Below are positions 8,433-16,540 of a stretch of 64,000 nt of DNA, piece by piece. Position numbers and translations under genes: made by a program. The stretch comes from Alcanivoracaceae bacterium (GTDB lineage: Bacteria > Pseudomonadota > Gammaproteobacteria > Pseudomonadales > Alcanivoracaceae). How positions within the stretch are numbered: the stretch's first letter is position 1; the number at the start of each line of letters is the position of its first letter. The stretch is from positions 434,001 to 498,000 of the forward strand of contig JAGLCJ010000003.1 in NCBI GenBank assembly GCA_023146255.1, written 5' to 3'. Under the pieces are notes generated by a model. It saw nothing but the letters and a program-made list of their open reading frames with translations. It searched no databases and was not told where the DNA came from.

Positions 8433-9701
8433 ATGGCAGTCAAAGTCGAGAAAATCGCCACACCAGATCTGCAGGTCGGCATGTTTGTGTCGCAGCTGGA
8501 TCGTCCGTGGATCGAGACGCCATTTCCGTTACAGGGATTCCCGATCCGCTCTCAGGATGACATTGAAAAGCTGCGGGTGTGGTGCAAGTTTGTTTATATC
8601 GATGTGCGTCGCAGTGTTCTCAATCCGGCGTTGCCGCCCCATGCTGTATCAAATCGCGCCGCCAGGCCCACGGTTGCTGCAGCTCATGCGCCTGTGCGCG
8701 GCAACCTCGGCAAGTTCACGCCGATGCGTTACAGCACCAGCCAGCCTCTCAAGCGAGAGGTGGCGACGGCGGCGCCGTATCATCGTGAAATCAGCCGGGC
8801 CATGTTGCACCTGATTGGTCAGGTGCGAGAGAGCAAGGCGCTGAGTTTTCCTGTGGCAAAAAAAGCCGCTGCGGTGGTAGTGCAGAGTGTGGTCCGTAAT
8901 CCGGACGCGATGGTCTGGCTGGCACGTTTGAAAGACAAGGACTCTTACGGTTACAGCCACAGTGTCCGGGCCTCTATTCTGGCTGCTGTGTTTGGCCGTC
9001 ATATCGGTTTGCCGGAAGATGTACTGCAAAACCTTGCCACCGGCGCGCTATTGATGGATATCGGCATGGCCCGCCTGCCGCGGGAAGTGCTGATTCGTCC
9101 GGAAGCATCGCTTGGCCGTGAGCAGCAGGCTGAGCTGCGTCAGCACGTCCGCCACAGTCTCGACATCCTGGAGCGTTGTGACGGCATCAATGACCAGATT
9201 CTTGGTCTGGTTCAGTACCATCACGAGCGTCACGACGGTAGTGGTTATCCGCATGGTCTTGTCGGAACCCAGATCCCGTTGTTGGCGCGTGTCGCTGGTA
9301 TCGTCGACACCTATGACGCGATTACCAGTCCGCGTCCTTTCGCTGAAGCGGTGACATCAACCGAAGCGGTTTCCATGCTTTACGACCAGCGCGACAAGGC
9401 CTTCCAGAGTGCGCTGGTGGAGCAGTTCATTCAGGCGATTGGCGTCTATCCGACCGGCACTGTTGTCGAGCTTTCAAACAAGGAAGTCGGTGTGGTGATT
9501 GCCCAGAACCCGACCCGTCGTCTGCGCCCGCAGGTGATGGTGGTGCTCGATCAGGACAAGCGCCAGCTATCCATGCCCAGAGTTGTAAACCTGCTTGAAA
9601 TCGAGCGGGATGACAGCGGTCATCCTCTGACTATTGCCGGTTGTCTCAAGGCCGGTGCCCATAATGTCGATCTGGCTCGCATTCAGGTCAACGCTGCCTG
9701 A
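8433..9701 (+). CDS. DUF3391 / HD-GYP domain protein with altered HD motif
   Basis: 422-residue cytoplasmic protein. Residues about 1-65 are a DUF3391 domain (MAVKVEKIATPDLQVGMFVSQLDRPW), usual at the N-terminus of one class of HD-GYP c-di-GMP phosphodiesterases. The HD-GYP domain follows (about 150-350): YSHSVRAS with His176, and HHERHDGSGYP at 263-273 with the intact GYP signature. In place of the metal-binding HD pair (normally HDIGK) the protein has Met208-Asp209 (LLMDIGMARLP), so one metal ligand is missing and activity may be reduced or lost. It is monocistronic, behind a consensus CRP/Vfr site and before a strong terminator. Family assignment is firm; enzymatic activity is uncertain. 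Confidence 0.88.
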   Translation: MAVKVEKIATPDLQVGMFVSQLDRPWIETPFPLQGFPIRSQDDIEKLRVWCKFVYIDVRRSVLNPALPPHAVSNRAARPTVAAAHAPVRGNLGKFTPMRYSTSQPLKREVATAAPYHREISRAMLHLIGQVRESKALSFPVAKKAAAVVVQSVVRNPDAMVWLARLKDKDSYGYSHSVRASILAAVFGRHIGLPEDVLQNLATGALLMDIGMARLPREVLIRPEASLGREQQAELRQHVRHSLDILERCDGINDQILGLVQYHHERHDGSGYPHGLVGTQIPLLARVAGIVDTYDAITSPRPFAEAVTSTEAVSMLYDQRDKAFQSALVEQFIQAIGVYPTGTVVELSNKEVGVVIAQNPTRRLRPQVMVVLDQDKRQLSMPRVVNLLEIERDDSGHPLTIAGCLKAGAHNVDLARIQVNAA

Positions 9702-9720
9702 TTCATGTGTGTGCTGCAGT

Positions 9721-9756
9721 AGCAAAACGCCGGCGAAAGCCGGCGTTTTGCTTTTG
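9721..9756 (+). terminator. strong intrinsic terminator, bidirectional
   Basis: Perfect 14-bp stem AGCAAAACGCCGGC / GCCGGCGTTTTGCT closed by a GAAA tetraloop and followed by TTT. It lies between the HD-GYP gene and the convergent DUF4399 gene and can serve both. Confidence 0.93.
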
Positions 9757-9759
9757 CCA

Positions 9760-10179
9760 TTACTTCACCTCAATGGTAATGACGTCAGACAGGACTGGCG
9801 GGTTGTGAGGAATATGGAAATGGTCGCCAAGCAGCAATTGCAGGCGATGCTTGCCGGCAGGAAGGTCCAGCGTGGTCTCGGTCTGGCCGCCGCCGAAATG
9901 CACCACTTGCTCGTTTGCAGGCAGTGGTTGATCCAGCGCCGGCAGGGATTCCATGTCGATCAGCAGATGATGGTGGCCGGTATGCTGGCGCTCGACTCCG
10001 GCAGGGGCCACGCCCATATTCCTCAGGCCGAAACGGACCTTGACCGGGCTGGATACCTTGTCGCCATCCTGTGGCGAGATGAAGTACACAGCTGCGCCTT
10101 CCGGGGCAGGGCTTGGCCCGGCGGCGTGCAGTGCCGGGATAGTCAGGAGAGCTAGCAGGGCAATACTCAGACGAGTCAT
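9760..10179 (-). CDS. DUF4399 domain protein, secreted
   Basis: 139-residue protein starting MTRLSIALLALLTIPALHA, a Sec signal peptide with cleavage expected after about residue 19. This start is preferred over an upstream ATG because it has an AGGAG ribosome site. The mature part carries the DUF4399 signature: YFISPQDGDKVSSPVKVRFGL, then GHHHLLID, and HFGGGQTE with TTLDLPAGKHRLQLLLGDHFHIPHNPP. The histidine-rich core suggests metal binding, but no function is established. It is likely periplasmic and monocistronic. Confidence 0.87.
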   Translation of the reverse strand: MTRLSIALLALLTIPALHAAGPSPAPEGAAVYFISPQDGDKVSSPVKVRFGLRNMGVAPAGVERQHTGHHHLLIDMESLPALDQPLPANEQVVHFGGGQTETTLDLPAGKHRLQLLLGDHFHIPHNPPVLSDVITIEVK

Positions 10180-10261
10180 CAGATGCTCCTCGGGCTTTTG
10201 AATGTCACGATACTGTAGCAAAACAGCCTGTGACGGAAACGCCATCAGCTCCTCAAGTGCG

Positions 10262-10267
10262 TATAAT
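10262..10267 (+). promoter_or_regulatory. -10 element of the gltX promoter
   Basis: Perfect TATAAT, 36 bp upstream of the gltX start, with a nearby TG two bases before it. No good -35 hexamer is visible at 16-18 bp. Confidence 0.5.
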
Positions 10268-10302
10268 GCGCCACTTTGTGAAGCCCCCGTTCAGGAGTGG
10301 TC

Positions 10303-11814
10303 ATGACCGTCCGTACCCGAGTTGCCCCGTCGCCCACTGGCGATCCCCATGTGGGCACCGCCTATATCGCCCTGTTCAATCTGTGTTTTGCCCGCCAGCA
10401 CGGAGGCAAGTTCATCCTGCGGATTGAAGACACCGACCAGAGCCGTTCCACCGGCGAGTCCGAGCAAATGATTCTCGACTCGCTGAGCTGGCTTGGCCTG
10501 AACTGGGATGAGGGCCCGGACGTTGGTGGTCCGCATGCTCCGTACCGGCAGAGTGAGCGCGGCGATATCTATCGTCGCCACGCCGAGGAGCTGATTGCCA
10601 GCGGTCATGCCTTCCGTTGCTACCGCACCAGTGAGGAGCTGGATGCGCTGCGAGAGGATCTGAAAGCCCGGGAGATTCAGCGGGCATTGAAGCCATCTGA
10701 TCTGGAGCTGTCCGCCGATGAAGTGGCGCGTCGCGAGGCTGCAGGTGCACCCTATGTGATTCGCATGCGGGTGCCGGAAAGCGGTCGCTGCGAAATTGAG
10801 GACATGTTGCGTGGCAATCTGGAGCTGGACTGGGCCCAGGTGGATGCCCAGATACTGCTCAAGTCAGACGGCATGCCGACCTACCATCTGGCCAATGTGG
10901 TTGATGATCATCTGATGGAAATCACCCATGTGATCCGTGGCGAGGAGTGGATCAACTCAGCGCCCAAGCACAAGCTGCTGTATGAGTACTTTGGCTGGCA
11001 GATGCCGGTACTGTGCCATATGCCGTTACTGCGTAATCCGGACAAGTCGAAGCTGTCGAAGCGCAAGAATCCGACCAGTATCAACTTCTATCGGCGTATG
11101 GGCTACCTGCCCGGTGCGCTACTCAACTATCTCGGCCGGATGGGCTGGTCGATGCCGGACGAACGGGAGAAATTCGATCTGGCCGAGATGATCGCCCAGT
11201 TTGACCTGAAGCGGGTGTCGCTGGGTGGCCCGGTATTCGATGTCGAAAAGCTGGCCTGGTTGAATGGCCTCTGGTTGCGCGAACTCAGTGATGAGGGGTT
11301 CCTCAGTGCGTTGATGGAATGGTCGTTCAACCGTGATTACGTCATGCAGGTTCTACCGCATTTGCGCAGTCGGGTTGAGACGCTCAGCCAGGTGGCCGAG
11401 CGAGGTGCCTTTTGTTTCAGTGGTCTGCCGACGGTGACGGCTGCGGCGTTTGATCATGGCAAGTACAGCCACGAGGAGATGCGCGAGTGGCTGCAGTACC
11501 TGCTCTGGGCTCTGGAAGGGCTGCGCCAGTGGCAACGCGACGCGATCTTTGCCGAAGCCCAGCGCATTGCCGGCGCGGTGGGGATCAAGGTCAAGGACAT
11601 GCTGCACCCGGTATTCGTTGCCGTGGCCGGTACGCCGGCCAGTTTTTCGGTGGTCGACAGCATGGAAATCATCGGCTCTGACCTGTCCCGGGCACGCCTG
11701 CGTCAGGCCATTGAAGTGCTCGGCGGGGTGTCGAAGAAGCAGGCGAAAAAGCTGGAAAAGAACTGGCAGCGGATCGAGCAGGGCCTGCCGCTTGAGGCAG
11801 CGGACAAGGAGTAA
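10303..11814 (+). CDS. gltX: glutamyl-tRNA synthetase
   Basis: Charges tRNA-Glu with glutamate; a class I aminoacyl-tRNA synthetase. The product of 503 residues has the HIGH-type motif PSPTGDPHVGTAYIAL at the N-terminus and the KMSKS-type motif SKLSKRKN in the catalytic core, with the HVIRGEEWI segment between. The ATG at 10303 is chosen because CAGGAG lies 6 nt upstream. The neighbouring tRNA-Glu gene (its own substrate) and tRNA-Ala follow directly, an arrangement also known in Pseudomonas. The C-terminal anticodon-binding region is normal in length. Confidence 0.97.
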   Translation: MTVRTRVAPSPTGDPHVGTAYIALFNLCFARQHGGKFILRIEDTDQSRSTGESEQMILDSLSWLGLNWDEGPDVGGPHAPYRQSERGDIYRRHAEELIASGHAFRCYRTSEELDALREDLKAREIQRALKPSDLELSADEVARREAAGAPYVIRMRVPESGRCEIEDMLRGNLELDWAQVDAQILLKSDGMPTYHLANVVDDHLMEITHVIRGEEWINSAPKHKLLYEYFGWQMPVLCHMPLLRNPDKSKLSKRKNPTSINFYRRMGYLPGALLNYLGRMGWSMPDEREKFDLAEMIAQFDLKRVSLGGPVFDVEKLAWLNGLWLRELSDEGFLSALMEWSFNRDYVMQVLPHLRSRVETLSQVAERGAFCFSGLPTVTAAAFDHGKYSHEEMREWLQYLLWALEGLRQWQRDAIFAEAQRIAGAVGIKVKDMLHPVFVAVAGTPASFSVVDSMEIIGSDLSRARLRQAIEVLGGVSKKQAKKLEKNWQRIEQGLPLEAADKE

Positions 11815-11834
11815 GCAAACGCATCGGGGCGCGC

Positions 11835-11862
11835 TTGACAGCCCCCCGATCACTGCTACAAT
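11835..11862 (+). promoter_or_regulatory. sigma-70 promoter of the tRNA-Ala/tRNA-Glu unit
   Basis: TTGACA (11835-11840), 16-bp spacer, TACAAT (11857-11862), followed by the GC-rich discriminator GCGCGCC typical of stringently controlled stable-RNA promoters. The first tRNA starts 38 bp after the -10. Confidence 0.85.
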
Positions 11863-11899
11863 GCGCGCCTCACATCGGGCCTGCCCGGTGCCAGCATTC

Positions 11900-11975
<76 letters not shown>

Positions 11976-12043
11976 AACATAAGCACCATCAAACAGATCC
12001 ACAAAATCCTGGGCAACACGCTCACGCTTCAAAGAAGGTTTAC

Positions 12044-12119
12044 GTCCCCTTCGTCTAGAGGCCCAGGACACCGCCCTTTCACGGCGGTAACAGGGGTTCG
12101 AATCCCCTAGGGGACGCCA
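12044..12119 (+). tRNA. tRNA-Glu (anticodon TTC)
   Basis: 76-nt cloverleaf with encoded CCA. The acceptor arm is GTCCCCT/AGGGGAC; the anticodon stem CCGCC/GGCGG encloses CTTTCAC (anticodon TTC). It lies 68 bp after tRNA-Ala and is followed by a terminator; the last 18 nt are duplicated 174 bp downstream. Confidence 0.96.
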
Positions 12120-12160
12120 ACAAAAGAACCCGGCTCGCAAGAGCCGGGTTTTTTTCTGCC
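12102..12160 (+). repeat. direct repeat copy 1: tRNA-Glu 3' end plus terminator
   Basis: 59 bp, identical to 12276-12334. It covers the last 18 nt of tRNA-Glu (ATCCCCTAGGGGACGCCA) and the downstream terminator through TTTTTTTCTGCC. Confidence 0.9.
12127..12157 (+). terminator. terminator of the tRNA unit
   Basis: AACCCGGCTC / GAGCCGGGTT stem with GCAA loop, then seven T in all counting the stem end. It starts 7 nt after the tRNA-Glu CCA. Confidence 0.93.
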
Positions 12161-12275
12161 AGATTTCAGGGGATTTGAACCTTCCTTGTTGGGGTTCGAC
12201 CAGGCGCGTTAGCGCCGCAGAACGTCGGCGCGTAGCGCTGACGACCCGCAGGGCAAGCGCCGCAGGCGCGTAGTC
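12161..12275. other. spacer between the two tRNA-Glu 3' copies
   Basis: GC-rich, non-coding. It starts with a segment containing GGGGATTTGAACC, which is the reverse complement of a tRNA T-arm-like GGTTCAAATCCCC, and ends in short imperfect palindromes built on GCGCGTTAGCGC, GCGCGTAGCGC and GCGCCGCAGGCGC. A similar inverted T-arm-like GGGATTCGAACC follows the second copy. No gene is seen. Confidence 0.6.
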
Positions 12276-12334
12276 ATCCCCTAGGGGACGCCAACAAAAG
12301 AACCCGGCTCGCAAGAGCCGGGTTTTTTTCTGCC
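12276..12334 (+). repeat. direct repeat copy 2: orphan tRNA-Glu 3' end plus terminator
   Basis: Exact 59-bp copy of 12102-12160 with no tRNA body in front. It probably marks a lost second tRNA-Glu gene or a recombination scar at the tRNA 3' end. Confidence 0.85.
12301..12331 (+). terminator. duplicate copy of the tRNA terminator
   Basis: Same stem, GCAA loop and T-run as at 12127-12157, offset by 174 bp. Confidence 0.85.
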
Positions 12335-12440
12335 CGGTTCTTCGGGATTCGAACCATCCCGCTTTCTGAATTCACTTTTTTATCCTACGCTTGGCAAAGT
12401 CGCGGGGTTGTCTCGCGCCGCGTAAGAGCAGGAGTCTGTC

Positions 12441-12866
12441 ATGGGAATGGTTAAGGAATTCAAGGAGTTCGCGGTAAAGGGCAATGTGGTGGATATGGCA
12501 GTCGGTATCATCATCGGCGGCGCCTTCGGTACCATCGTCAAAAGCCTGGTTTCCGATGTGATTATGCCGCCGATCGGTCTGATGCTCGGTGGGGTGGATT
12601 TTACCGATCTGTTTGTTGTACTGAAGGGCGAAGGTGATTTCCTCACTCTAGCCGATGCTACCGCAGCGGGTGCGGTGACCATTAACTACGGCCTGTTTAT
12701 CAATAATGTGATCAGCTTTCTGATTGTTGCCTTCGCCGTATTTTTGCTGGTGAAAAGCATCAACAAGCTCAAGCGTCAGGAAGAAGCGGCGCCACCGCCG
12801 GCACCGGCAGCACCGCCAGAGGATATTGTCCTGTTGCGAGAAATCCGCGATAGCCTGAAAAAGTAA
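12441..12866 (+). CDS. mscL: large-conductance mechanosensitive channel
   Basis: 141-residue inner-membrane channel that opens on hypo-osmotic shock. It begins MGMVKEFKEFAVKGNVVDMAVGIIIGGAFG, the amphipathic N-terminal helix and gate-lining first membrane helix, followed by the periplasmic loop (about 45-75), the second helix NNVISFLIVAFAVFLLVKSINKL, and the cytoplasmic C-terminal helical bundle after a Pro/Ala-rich linker. AGGAG lies 6 nt upstream of the start. Monocistronic with a strong terminator. Confidence 0.97.
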   Translation: MGMVKEFKEFAVKGNVVDMAVGIIIGGAFGTIVKSLVSDVIMPPIGLMLGGVDFTDLFVVLKGEGDFLTLADATAAGAVTINYGLFINNVISFLIVAFAVFLLVKSINKLKRQEEAAPPPAPAAPPEDIVLLREIRDSLKK

Positions 12867-12881
12867 TCAATACACCGAAAC

Positions 12882-12912
12882 AAAAAAGCCGCCTGATCAA
12901 GGCGGCTTTTTT
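12882..12912 (+). terminator. intrinsic terminator of mscL
   Basis: AAAAAAGCCGCC / GGCGGCTTTTTT with a 7-nt loop; bidirectional, as the next gene is convergent. Confidence 0.93.
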
Positions 12913-12944
12913 GTAAGTCGGAAGACGTTCTTGGGTAAATCCGA

Positions 12945-13787
12945 TTACACCGGCGTGCGGGTCTCCAGATGCTCCAGCACGTTGGCGAGCCGGTCCATCA
13001 GGACCTTGTTAATGGCCTTGTCGAGAATGCGGGCCAGCTCGGCGCTCACGACCATGTCGGCAATCGGTCGCACGCGGGTGATGAACTCCGCCAGACTGGC
13101 CACGTCTTCGCCCTCCGGCAGACCCTTGTCGCCGTACTTGGCATCAATCAGGTGGGTCACCACAAGCCGGACAAAGCCGTCGGCAATCATGTCCACCTGA
13201 CCACGCACGGAGTTCACTTCATCAAGCAGCGCTTCCAGAGGAATGCCGGCATCAACCAGTTCTCTGCCGGCATTGAGAATTCGCGGACTGGGCACCCGCA
13301 GGCGATCGCCCTCCGGGCGGGCGTAATCCAGGGCAATGATTTTCTGCAACACATCCGGAGTGATCTGGTCACCGAACCAGGCCAGCAGTTCCTCGTAATC
13401 CACGTAGGAGGCTGCTTCTTCCGCCCAGGGGCTGGTTACCGCCACTTCCAGACCGAGAATATCGTTCAGGTCGCGGCCCTCTTCCCAGGCGGCGAGCAGG
13501 TCCTTGATGTTGGCGATGGTGTAGCCGCGCTCCAGCAGCTTGCTGATGATGCGCAGGCGGGCCAGATGCACATCCGAGTAGATCCCGGTGCGGCCACGCT
13601 TTTCCGGAGGCGGCAGCAAGCCGCGATCCTGATAGGCGCGGACATTGCGCACCGTGGTGGCGGCTTCGCGGGCCAGCTCGTCAATGGTGTACTCATGGGC
13701 ACCGGACGGCTTCCTGTCTGAAGGCAGGACGCGCTTGCCGAGTTGCCGGAGCATGGTCAGGGGATGAGTTTTCTTGGGCGCTGTCAT
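12945..13787 (-). CDS. MerR-family transcriptional regulator
   Basis: 280 residues, longer than classical MerR. A 30-residue basic N-terminal extension precedes the winged helix (EYTIDELAREAATTVRNVRAY, then GLLPPPEKRGRTGIYSDVHLARLRIISKLLERGYTI, about residues 32-90). The C-terminal 190 residues are a predicted helical effector or dimerisation region with no cysteine cluster, so it is unlikely to be a metal sensor. It lies downstream of two crotonase genes on the same strand (96-bp gap) and may control them; this is inference from position. Confidence 0.85.
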   Translation of the reverse strand: MTAPKKTHPLTMLRQLGKRVLPSDRKPSGAHEYTIDELAREAATTVRNVRAYQDRGLLPPPEKRGRTGIYSDVHLARLRIISKLLERGYTIANIKDLLAAWEEGRDLNDILGLEVAVTSPWAEEAASYVDYEELLAWFGDQITPDVLQKIIALDYARPEGDRLRVPSPRILNAGRELVDAGIPLEALLDEVNSVRGQVDMIADGFVRLVVTHLIDAKYGDKGLPEGEDVASLAEFITRVRPIADMVVSAELARILDKAINKVLMDRLANVLEHLETRTPV

Positions 13788-13883
13788 GGGGCGAATCTTA
13801 GCAGGTTGGCATGAATGCGCCAGTTTCTGTTTACGCCAGCGCGCCGAATCTGCGACCCGATGCTTGCTGGCGGCGCAACACAG

Positions 13884-14798
13884 TCAGCTGCGGAAGTTGT
13901 TAAGTCCAAAGTCACCGAATGGCTCGTCACGCTCTTTTACCGCCTGTTTGAAGCCGACTTCGGCGGCACGTTGCTGGAAAGCGTAGCCTTCTTTGGTGTG
14001 TCGGGTGATGCCATCGAATACCGTGCCGAGTATCTGGGTGGTATGCAGCCCCTGCTGCATAACCGACTGGTTCAGCAGCAGCTTCATCATCATCAGCTGG
14101 TTGATCGGCATCATGGCGATACGGCTGAGCAGGGCCTCGAAGCGTTCATCAAGCTGATCTGCCGGCGTGCACTCGGTGGCCATGCCCCATTCCTGTGCTT
14201 GCTTGCCGGTCAGGCAATCGCCGGTGAACAGCAGGCGCTTGGCTTTTTCCAGGCCGATACGATGAAACCAGATGGAGGTAGTGGGCGAACCCCAGACTCG
14301 CGCTGGCGGATAGCCGATCTTGGCATCCTCGGCGATCACCAGCAGGTCGGAGCACAGCGCCATATCGGTGCCGCCGGCAACGCAGAAACCATGCACCTTG
14401 CAGACCACCGGCTTGTCGGAGTGGAACAGGCTCATAAAGCCTTTCACGTTCCGGCTCATCATGGCGTAGTCGATCATCGGATCCCAGGCGCTGTTCGGCA
14501 TGTGGTTTTGCATCTGCACCATCGGATCAAGCACCGAACCTTGCGGTCGTGACGCATCGGCTTCTCCCTTGAGCATGCCTTCGGCGCTGTCGACCAGATC
14601 GTAGCCGCCACAGAAGCCGCTGCCGTTGCCGCTCAACGCAATCACGTGCACCTGTGGATCAAGATTTGCCCGCTCAACACAGGCGGCCAGCTCTTGCGGC
14701 ATCTGCATGGTGATGCCGTTACCGCGGGTCGGGCGATTCAGGGTAATCCGGGCGATCTTGCCGGTGACCTCATAGGTCATGCTGGTCAGGGTTTGCAT
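13884..14798 (-). CDS. crotonase/enoyl-CoA hydratase family protein
   Basis: 304 residues. The crotonase fold is shown by ITLNRPTRGNGITMQMPQEL at the N-terminus, the oxyanion-hole segment ALSGNGSGFCGGYDLVDS, and VVCKVHGFCVAGGTDMALCSDLLVIAEDAKIGYPPARVWG. The insertion after the first oxyanion loop (about residues 72-110) is longer than in classical enoyl-CoA hydratase. The usual catalytic Glu pair is not obvious, so the reaction (hydratase, isomerase or hydrolase) is open. AAGGAA lies upstream of the start. It is downstream of a second crotonase (30-bp gap), making a two-gene operon. Confidence 0.85.
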   Translation of the reverse strand: MQTLTSMTYEVTGKIARITLNRPTRGNGITMQMPQELAACVERANLDPQVHVIALSGNGSGFCGGYDLVDSAEGMLKGEADASRPQGSVLDPMVQMQNHMPNSAWDPMIDYAMMSRNVKGFMSLFHSDKPVVCKVHGFCVAGGTDMALCSDLLVIAEDAKIGYPPARVWGSPTTSIWFHRIGLEKAKRLLFTGDCLTGKQAQEWGMATECTPADQLDERFEALLSRIAMMPINQLMMMKLLLNQSVMQQGLHTTQILGTVFDGITRHTKEGYAFQQRAAEVGFKQAVKERDEPFGDFGLNNFRS

Positions 14799-14828
14799 AA
14801 AGGTTCCTTGTGCTGGATTGCCAACAGG

Positions 14829-15611
14829 TCAGTGTTCAGAAAAATCGCCATGCCGGCCGATGCCATCACGAAAGCGCCCGGCCCCGGACAGGGTCTCGCC
14901 GGATTGCAGCGTAGCGAGGCCATGACGGAATTCGTTGGTGATGGCGTCGGCTTCATCCATGCCCCATTGCTGGTATGCACTTTGCCGATCGCCGCGCAGG
15001 CACTGTTGTGGAAAGGCGGCCAGTTGCAATGCCAGATGCTCGGCGGCTTCGATAGCTTTGCCGGCGGCAACGACCCGATTGGCTAATCCGATTTGCAGCG
15101 CTTCATCAGCACTCACCGGGCGGCCGGTCAGGATCAGATCCATGGCCCGGCTCATGCCGATCAGTCGCGGCAGGCGCACCGTGCCGCCATCTATTAGTGG
15201 CACGCCGAAGCGGCGGCAGAACACACCGAACACGGCGCTGTCATCGGCGACTCGCAGATCGCACCAGGCTGCCAGCTCAATGCCACCGGCGACGCAGTAG
15301 CCCGATACCGCCGCAATCACCGGTTTTGACAATTGCATCCGGGTTGGCCCCATGGGCCCGTCGCCATCTGCGGCGATCTGATTGCCGCCGTTACCACTGG
15401 CCACTGCTTTCAGATCCGCGCCAGCACAGAAGTGCTCGCCGCTGCCACTGAGGATGGCGACACTGAGGGCGTCGTCCTGCTCGAACTGGCGAAACGCCTC
15501 GGCCAGCGCAGTGGCGGCAGCGCCGTCCACCGCATTACGGACTTCGGGCCGGTTGATGCGGATATGCACCAATGGCGGGCGGCGCTCAATCAGCACGACG
15601 GGCGGGGTCAT
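14829..15611 (-). CDS. enoyl-CoA hydratase/isomerase family protein
   Basis: 260 residues, normal crotonase length. Signatures are VHIRINRPEVRNAVDGAAATAL, the first oxyanion segment ILSGSGEHFCAGADLKAVASG, and the second, AVSGYCVAGGIELAAWCDLRVADDSAVFGVFCRRFGVPLIDGGTVRLPRLIG. The lack of Glu in the position after the second oxyanion loop suggests an isomerase/hydrolase-like member rather than a standard hydratase. GGAG lies 8 nt before the start. First gene of the crotonase pair, divergent from a PaaX-like regulator with only 38 bp between the annotated starts. Confidence 0.87.
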   Translation of the reverse strand: MTPPVVLIERRPPLVHIRINRPEVRNAVDGAAATALAEAFRQFEQDDALSVAILSGSGEHFCAGADLKAVASGNGGNQIAADGDGPMGPTRMQLSKPVIAAVSGYCVAGGIELAAWCDLRVADDSAVFGVFCRRFGVPLIDGGTVRLPRLIGMSRAMDLILTGRPVSADEALQIGLANRVVAAGKAIEAAEHLALQLAAFPQQCLRGDRQSAYQQWGMDEADAITNEFRHGLATLQSGETLSGAGRFRDGIGRHGDFSEH

Positions 15612-15643
15612 GGCGGTCTCCGGTCGGATAATTACGATATCGT

Positions 15644-15683
15644 GTTGACATGGACATTATTGGTAATGTTTCATTGAGTCAAC
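15644..15683. promoter_or_regulatory. nested palindrome between crotonase and PaaX-like genes
   Basis: Outer arms GTTGAC (15644-15649) and GTCAAC (15678-15683); inner arms ACATTA (15654-15659) and TAATGT (15664-15669) around TTGG. It looks like an operator shared by the divergent genes, and overlaps the first possible start of the regulator. Confidence 0.5.
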
Positions 15684-16540
15684 ACTATCTGATGGATTAT
15701 GTAATGAATCTTGAAGGAGCGCCGAATGCCCGGCAAATCGTTATGGGTCTGCTGCAGGCCGAGGACGGCGAGGCGCTTTCCAGCCGGCAGATTGTGGCCG
15801 CTTGCCGGCTATTCGGGATTACCGAGAACAATGCCCGGGTGGCGCTGGCGCGGTTGTCAGCGGCAGGGCTGATCGCCTCGGGTGAGCGCGGCAGCTATCA
15901 GCTGGGCGAGGCTGCCACGGTGCTGGCTGGTGATGTCGCCACCTGGCGCGATGCCGAAGCACGGTTGGCGCAGTGGAGCGGTCGTTATGTGATGGTGCAT
16001 TGCGGGCCGCTGGGTCGAACTGATCGCACTGCGCTGCGCCGTCGCCAGCGGGCGCTGGAAATGCTCGGTCTGCGCGAGCTGGAACGTGACCTGTTTGTCC
16101 GTCCGGACAATCTGGTCGGCAGCGCTGATTCGATTCGCCGGCGTCTGTATGCGCTTGGTCTGGAAGCCGACGCGGCGGTGTTTATTGCCAGCGATTTTGA
16201 CGCAGAAAGGGAAGGGCGGCTGCGTACCCTTTGGGATAGCGAAGCACTGAATCAGCGTTATCTGCGTCAGCGCGAGCAGCTTGAGCGCTGGCTGGAAAAG
16301 GCCGAGCAATTGGAACTGGAAGATGCCGCGCGGGAATCGTTTCTGCTTGGTGGCCGGGCAATTCGGCAGATTGTGTTTGATCCGTTGTTGCCCGCGCCGT
16401 TAGTGGACGCCGAAGCACGCCATGCCTTTATCGCCACGGTGAAAAAATTTGATCGCGCTGGCTACGCCCTGTGGCAGCGCCTCTATCAACAACATGCTCT
16501 GGTGGCGGACGACAGCCGCGCCGGGCAAAGCCTGCAATGA
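15650..16540 (+). CDS. PaaX-family transcriptional regulator
   Basis: Up to 296 residues. The N-terminal winged helix (ARQIVMGLLQAEDGEALSSRQIVAACRLFGITENNARVALARLSAAGLI, about residues 25-75) and the C-terminal dimerisation region resemble PaaX-type GntR-like repressors, which usually sense CoA thioesters. The start is uncertain: ATG 15650 lies inside the palindrome and has no ribosome site, while in-frame ATGs at 15692 and 15704 would leave the operator upstream and still keep the DNA-binding domain. It overlaps the desaturase gene (ATGA), so it probably controls the desaturase and the divergent crotonases. Confidence 0.78.
   Translation: MDIIGNVSLSQHYLMDYVMNLEGAPNARQIVMGLLQAEDGEALSSRQIVAACRLFGITENNARVALARLSAAGLIASGERGSYQLGEAATVLAGDVATWRDAEARLAQWSGRYVMVHCGPLGRTDRTALRRRQRALEMLGLRELERDLFVRPDNLVGSADSIRRRLYALGLEADAAVFIASDFDAEREGRLRTLWDSEALNQRYLRQREQLERWLEKAEQLELEDAARESFLLGGRAIRQIVFDPLLPAPLVDAEARHAFIATVKKFDRAGYALWQRLYQQHALVADDSRAGQSLQ

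Noticed and set aside
12102..12334. att sites of a genomic island at tRNA-Glu
   Set aside because: Only 174 bp separate the copies and there is no integrase or cargo; at most a scar.
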